This document shows, piece after piece, positions 5,728-5,917 of a DNA stretch of 5,917 bases. This DNA comes from Hyphomicrobiales bacterium (GTDB taxonomy: Bacteria > Pseudomonadota > Alphaproteobacteria > Rhizobiales > Aestuariivirgaceae). The translations under genes were made by a program, and so were the position numbers. Each line of letters begins with the position of its first letter. Within the stretch, counting starts at the first letter, position 1. The stretch spans positions 1 through 5,917 of the forward strand of contig JALVRJ010000012.1 in assembly GCA_027031305.1 (NCBI GenBank), written 5' to 3'. The notes under the pieces were generated by a model. It saw only the letters and a list, made by a program, of their open reading frames with translations. It did not search any database and was not told the origin of the DNA.

Positions 5728-5917
5728 TTATTGCCCCAGCCGCTGCAAGATGGTGCGCAGATGCACCTGGTCGGCCTTGTAGTTGCCGGTCAGCGCGTAC
5801 ATGACGATATTGATGCCCGTGCGATAGGCCATCTCGCGCTGGCGCGCGCCGCCGGGAACCACCGGCAGCAGCGGCCGCCCACTGGCGCTGATCGCCCAGG
5901 CGCCGATGAAGTCGTTG
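5728..5917 (-). CDS. DUF4159-domain protein (C-terminal 62 codons only)
   Basis: The minus strand reads open from the right edge to TAA at 5728-5730. The visible 62 residues include MAYRTGINIVMYALTGNYKA followed by DQVHLRTILQRLGQ, which I recognise as the end of the DUF4159 domain. In alphaproteobacteria this domain commonly ends a long membrane protein with a BatA-type N-terminus, encoded beside MoxR and DUF58 genes. The N-terminal part is outside the window, so I cannot tell whether this copy is fused to BatA. The next gene starts 28 nt downstream, and an AAGGAA motif overlaps this stop codon, suggesting co-transcription and perhaps coupled translation. Biochemical function is unknown. Confidence 0.8.
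   Translation of the reverse strand, partial: NDFIGAWAISASGRPLLPVVPGGARQREMAYRTGINIVMYALTGNYKADQVHLRTILQRLGQ

Noticed and set aside
4401..5804. A 467-codon plus-strand open frame opposite the vWA/GATase-like gene
   Set aside because: The translation is His/Gln/Arg-rich with no domain, as expected of the antisense of a GC-rich gene. The minus strand has a coherent protein with membrane helices and known motifs.

Overview
The window is GC-rich chromosomal DNA, probably from an alphaproteobacterium. Four protein genes are recognisable. At the left edge, on the minus strand, is the tyrosine recombinase XerC, cut off before its second catalytic box. Divergent from it is a full-length primosomal helicase PriA on the plus strand. 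Facing PriA from the right is a two-gene minus-strand operon: the last 62 codons of a DUF4159-domain protein, then a 723-residue membrane protein with a von Willebrand A domain and a glutamine-amidotransferase-like fold. The alphaproteobacterial assignment rests on the style of the XerC and PriA sequences and on the DUF4159/membrane-protein pair. It is family knowledge, not a database result.

Layout: xerC (minus, 1-823), a divergent spacer of about 150 bp, priA (plus, 974-3226), a convergent gap (3227-3527), the vWA/GATase-like membrane gene (minus, 3528-5699), a 28-nt gap, and the DUF4159 gene (minus, 5728 to beyond the right edge).

The unusual part is the convergent gap. It holds a complete 253-bp non-autonomous transposable element (MITE, 3226-3478) that is much more AT-rich than its surroundings. 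It has perfect 17-bp terminal inverted repeats, a perfect 8-bp target duplication (TTCCTGTA) and three internal palindromes, one with two small hairpins in its loop. It inserted inside the priA stop codon. Removing the element and one duplication copy restores TAA, and the element's first G now completes TAG, so the PriA protein is unchanged. Ends and duplication length resemble the IS1595/IS1016 transposon group as I remember it. No transposase is in the window.

Functionally, xerC (chromosome dimer resolution) and priA (replication restart) are both genome-maintenance genes sharing a divergent control region. The right-hand pair belongs to a cell-envelope locus that in alphaproteobacteria usually also has MoxR-ATPase and DUF58 genes, which would lie beyond the right edge. 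The element adds hairpins between the two convergent transcription units and may now supply a terminator for priA.
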